The notes under the pieces were generated by a model that worked only from the letters and a program-made list of their open reading frames with translations, did no database searches and was not told the origin of the DNA. This document shows, in pieces, positions 60,301 through 64,000 of a stretch of DNA of 64,000 nt (position 1 is the first letter of the stretch; every line of letters begins with the position of its first letter). Source of the DNA: Pristionchus mayeri. Its lineage: Eukaryota > Nematoda > Chromadorea > Rhabditida > Neodiplogasteridae. Made by a program: the position numbers and the translations under genes. The stretch lies in the NCBI GenBank assembly GCA_036245805.1, contig BTRK01000004.1:48052690-48116689 (forward strand), written 5' to 3'.

Positions 60301-63300
60301 CTTTGGACTCGCGAAGAGGGTGATTTTTCATCAAAAGCGTCATATCGGGCCGGTGAAATAATCGATTCGGAGGCCAACATGAGGTCAATGAGACGTGAGA
60401 ATAAGAAGTTAAGGATATTGTGAGGTGCTTTTCATAATGCCCACTTGATCCCGCTCCTAAATCTAAGCGTATTGGGGCTTTGGACTCGGGAAGGGGGTGA
60501 TTTTTTATCAAAAGTGTCATATCATGACGGTAAAAAAATCGATTCGGAGGCCAACACGAGGTGACTGAGACGTAAAAATAAGAAGTTAAGGAGATTCTGA
60601 GGTGCTTTTCATAATGCCACTTGATCCAGCTCCTAAACCTAAGCGTATTGGGGCTTTGGACTCGGGAAGGGGGTTGATTTTTCATCAAAAGTGTCATATC
60701 GGGTCGGTGAAATAATCGATTCGGAGGCCAACATGAGGTCAATGAGACGTGAGAATAAGAAGTTAAGGAGATTCTGAGGTGCTTTTCATAATGCCCACTT
60801 GATCCCGCTCCTAAATCTAAGCGTATTGGGGCTTTGGACTCGGGAAGGGGGTGATTTTTCATCAAAAGTGTCATATCGGGCCGGTGAAAAAATCTATTCG
60901 GAGGCCAACATGAGGTCAATGAGACGTAAAAATAAGAAGATAAGGAGATTTTGAGGTGCTTTTCATAATGCCCACTTGATCCCGCTCCTAAACCTAAGCG
61001 TATTGGGGCTTTGGACTCGCGAAGAGGGTGATTTTTCATCAAAAGCGTCATATCGGGCCGGTGAAAAAATCTATTCGGAGGCCAACATGAGGTCAATGAG
61101 ACGTAAAAATAAGAAGATAAGGAGATTTTGAGGTGCTTTTCATAATGCCCACTTGATCCCGCTCCTAAACCTAAGCGTATTGGGGCTTTGGACTCGCGAA
61201 GAGGGTGATTTTTCATCAAAAGCGATATCGGGTCGGTGAAATAATCGATTCGGAGGCCAACATGAGGTCAATGAGACGTGAGAATAAGAAGTTAAGGAGA
61301 TTCTGAGGTGCTTTTCATAATGCCACTTGATCCAGCTCCTAAACCTAAGCGTATTGGGGCTTTGGACTCGCGAAGAGGGTGATTTTTCATCAAAAGCGTC
61401 ATATCGGGCCGGTGAAATAATCGATTCGGAGGCCAACATGAGGTCAATGAGACGTGAGAATAAGAAGTTAAGGATATTGTGAGGTGCTTTTCATAATGCC
61501 CACTTGATCCCGCTCCTAAATCTAAGCGTATTGGGGCTTTGGACTCGGGAAGGGGGTGATTTTTTATCAAAAGTGTCATATCATGACGGTAAAAAAATCG
61601 ATTCGGAGGCCAACACGAGGTCACTGAGACGTAAAAATAAGAAGTTAAGGAGATTCTGAGGTGCTTTTCATAATGCCACTTGATCCAGCTCCTAAACCTA
61701 AGCGTATTGGGGCTTTGGACTCGGGAAGGGGGTTGATTTTTCATCAAAAGTGTCATATCGGGCCGGTGAAAAAATCGATTCGGAGGCCAACATGAGGTCA
61801 ATAAGACATCTAAATATGAAGGTAAGGAGATTTTGAGGTGCTTTTCATAATGCCCACTTGATCCCGCTCCTAAACTTAAGCGTATTGGGGCTTTGGACTC
61901 GCGAAGAGGGTGATTTTTCATCAAAAGCGTCATATCGGGTCGGTGAAATAATCGATTCGGAGGCCAACATGAGGTCAATGAGACGTGAGAATAAGAAGTT
62001 AAGGAGATTCTGAGGTGCTTTTCATAATGCCCACTTGATCCCGCTCCTAAATCTAAGCGTATTGGGGCTTTGGACTCGGGAAGGGGGTGATTTTTCATCA
62101 AAAGTGTCATATCGGGCCGGTGAAAAAATCTATTCGGAGGCCAACATGAGGTCAATGAGACGTAAAAATAAGAAGATAAGGAGATTTTGAGGTGCTTTTC
62201 ATAATGCCCACTTGATCCCGCTCCTAAACCTAAGCGTATTGGGGCTTTGGACTCGCGAAGAGGGTGATTTTTCATCAAAAGCGTCATATCGGGCCGGTGA
62301 AAAAATCTATTCGGAGGCCAACATGAGGTCAATGAGACGTGAGAATAAGAAGTTAAGGAGATTCTGAGGTGCTTTTCATAATGCCCACTTGATCCCGCTC
62401 CTAAATCTAAGCGTATTGGGGCTTTGGACTCGGGAAGGGGGTGATTTTTTATCAAAAGTGTCATATCATGACGGTAAAAAAATCGATTCGGAGGCCAACA
62501 CGAGGTCACTGAGACGTAAAAATAAGAAGTTAAGGAGATTCTGAGGTGCTTTTCATAATGCCACTTGATCCAGCTCCTAAACCTAAGCGTATTGGGGCTT
62601 TGGACTCGCGAAGAGGGTGATTTTTCATCAAAAGCGTCATATCGGGTCGGTGAAATAATCGATTCGGAGGCCAACATGAGGTCAATGAGACGTGAGAATA
62701 AGAAGTTAAGGAGATTCTGAGGCGCTTTTCATAATGCCCACTTGATCCCGCTCCTAAATCTAAGCGTATTGGGGCTTTGGACTCGGGAAGGGGGTGATTT
62801 TTCATCAAAAGTGTCATATCGGGCCGGTGAAAAAATCTATTCGGAGGCCAACATGAGGTCAATGAGACGTAAAAATAAGAAGATAAGGAGATTTTGAGGT
62901 GCTTTTCATAATGCCCACTTGATCCCGCTCCTAAACCTAAGCGTATTGGGGCTTTGGACTCGCGAAGAGGGTGATTTTTCATCAAAAGCGTCATATCGGG
63001 CCGGTGAAAAAATCTATTCGGAGGCCAACATGAGGTCAATGAGACGTGAGAATAAGAAGTTAAGGAGATTCTGAGGTGCTTTTCATAATGCCCACTTGAT
63101 CCCGCTCCTAAATCTAAGCGTATTGGGGCTTTGGACTCGGGAAGGGGGTGATTTTTTATCAAAAGTGTCATATCATGACGGTAAAAAAATCGATTCGGAG
63201 GCCAACACGAGGTCACTGAGACGTAAAAATAAGAAGTTAAGGAGATTCTGAGGTGCTTTTCATAATGCCACTTGATCCAGCTCCTAAACCTAAGCGTATT

Positions 63301-64000
63301 GGGGCTTTGGACTCGGGAAGGGGGTTGATTTTTCATCAAAAGTGTCATATCGGGCCGGTGAAAAAATCGATTCGGAGGCCAACATGAGGTCAATAAGACA
63401 TCTAAATATGAAGGTAAGGAGATTTTGAGGTGCTTTTCATAATGCCCACTTGATCCCGCTCCTAAATTTAAGCGTATTGGGGCTTTGGACTCGCGAAGAG
63501 GGTGATTTTTCATCAAAAGCGTCATATCGGGTCGGTGAAATAATCGATTCGGAGGCCAACATGAGGTCAATGAGACGTGAGAATAAGAAGTTAAGGAGAT
63601 TCTGAGGTGCTTTTCATAATGCCCACTTGATCCCGCTCCTAAATCTAAGCGTATTGGGGCTTTGGACTCGGGAAGGGGGTGATTTTTCATCAAAAGTGTC
63701 ATATCGGGCCGGTGAAAAAATCTATTCGGAGGCCAACATGAGGTCAATGAGACGTAAAAATAAGAAGATAAGGAGATTTTGAGGTGCTTTTCATAATGCC
63801 CACTTGATCCCGCTCCTAAACCTAAGCGTATTGGGGCTTTGGACTCGCGAAGAGGGTGATTTTTCATCAAAAGCGATATCGGGTCGGTGAAATAATCGAT
63901 TCGGAGGCCAACATGAGGTCAATGAGACGTGAGAATAAGAAGTTAAGGAGATTCTGAGGTGCTTTTCATAATGCCCACTTGATCCCGCTCCTAAATCTAA
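57336..64000. repeat. 177-bp satellite array, diverged right segment
   Basis: About 37 monomers with more small indels than the core. Near 57,860 a monomer has lost aaaa (catcgtgtcat), and aaaagcgatatcggg lacks two bases near 60,161, 61,220 and 63,871. The first ~310 bp (57,381-57,689) repeat 54,096-54,404 with one seen difference (gagtcg for gagacg). A private allele atcatgacgg lies at 60,521, 61,580, 62,465 and 63,172, spaced 1,059, 885 and 707 bp. A higher-order unit of six monomers minus three bases is therefore present, with shorter derivatives. Alleles taaatctaagcg and aatctattcgg are concentrated here. The array runs off the window end. No gene is seen. Confidence 0.94.

Noticed and set aside
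1..64000. CRISPR array
   Set aside because: The repeat unit is continuous with no unique spacers, is 177 bp long, and no cas genes are present.
1..64000. CENP-B box in the monomer
   Set aside because: attcggaggcc shares TTCG with the box, but the remaining conserved positions do not fit.

Overview
This window is eukaryotic, non-genic heterochromatin. About 61 of its 64 kb is one tandem satellite with a 177-bp monomer, roughly 345 head-to-tail copies. It is interrupted once, by a 2.9-kb non-LTR retrotransposon of the RTE type inserted in the minus orientation. I see no host gene, tRNA, rRNA, CRISPR array or prokaryotic operon. The long satellite plus an apurinic-endonuclease/reverse-transcriptase element with an almost absent 3' UTR and a (TTGA)n tail point to an animal. 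A nematode is plausible because closely similar RTE proteins are common there, but the sequence alone does not fix the species.

Layout. 1-3,965: older-looking satellite, 176/177-bp monomers with many one-base indels and a 706-bp four-monomer unit present twice back to back. 3,966-22,136: highly homogenised 177-bp satellite with higher-order units of 3, 4, 5, 6, 8, 9 and 10 monomers; six-monomer (1,062-bp) units dominate 12.8-20.8 kb. 22,137-28,960: a 3,711-bp tandem segmental duplication with a nested 707-bp duplication. 28,961-34,870: homogenised satellite again. 34,871-37,450: a third copy of the duplicated block. 37,451-49,670: mixed 4-, 5- and 7-monomer units. 49,671-54,404: simple dimer/trimer (354/531-bp) organisation. 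54,405-57,328: the retrotransposon. 57,329-64,000: more diverged satellite with small deletions and a roughly 1,059-bp unit.

The retrotransposon encodes one protein with an intact set of endonuclease and reverse-transcriptase motifs. It sits between 7-bp target-site duplications and leaves the 177-bp phase exactly intact. A one-base loss in a C-run near the 3' end shifts the last ~40 codons out of frame. At its 5' junction a 13-bp inverted repeat copies satellite sequence, which looks like snap-back synthesis during integration.

The satellite contains very long stop-free frames on the minus strand (up to 3,603 codons). They arise because 177 is a multiple of three and one frame of the monomer lacks stops. 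I do not treat them as genes. The main interest of the window is how the array evolved: nested, exact-multiple duplications, mosaic allele blocks, shared private variants kilobases apart, and a well-preserved insertion scar.
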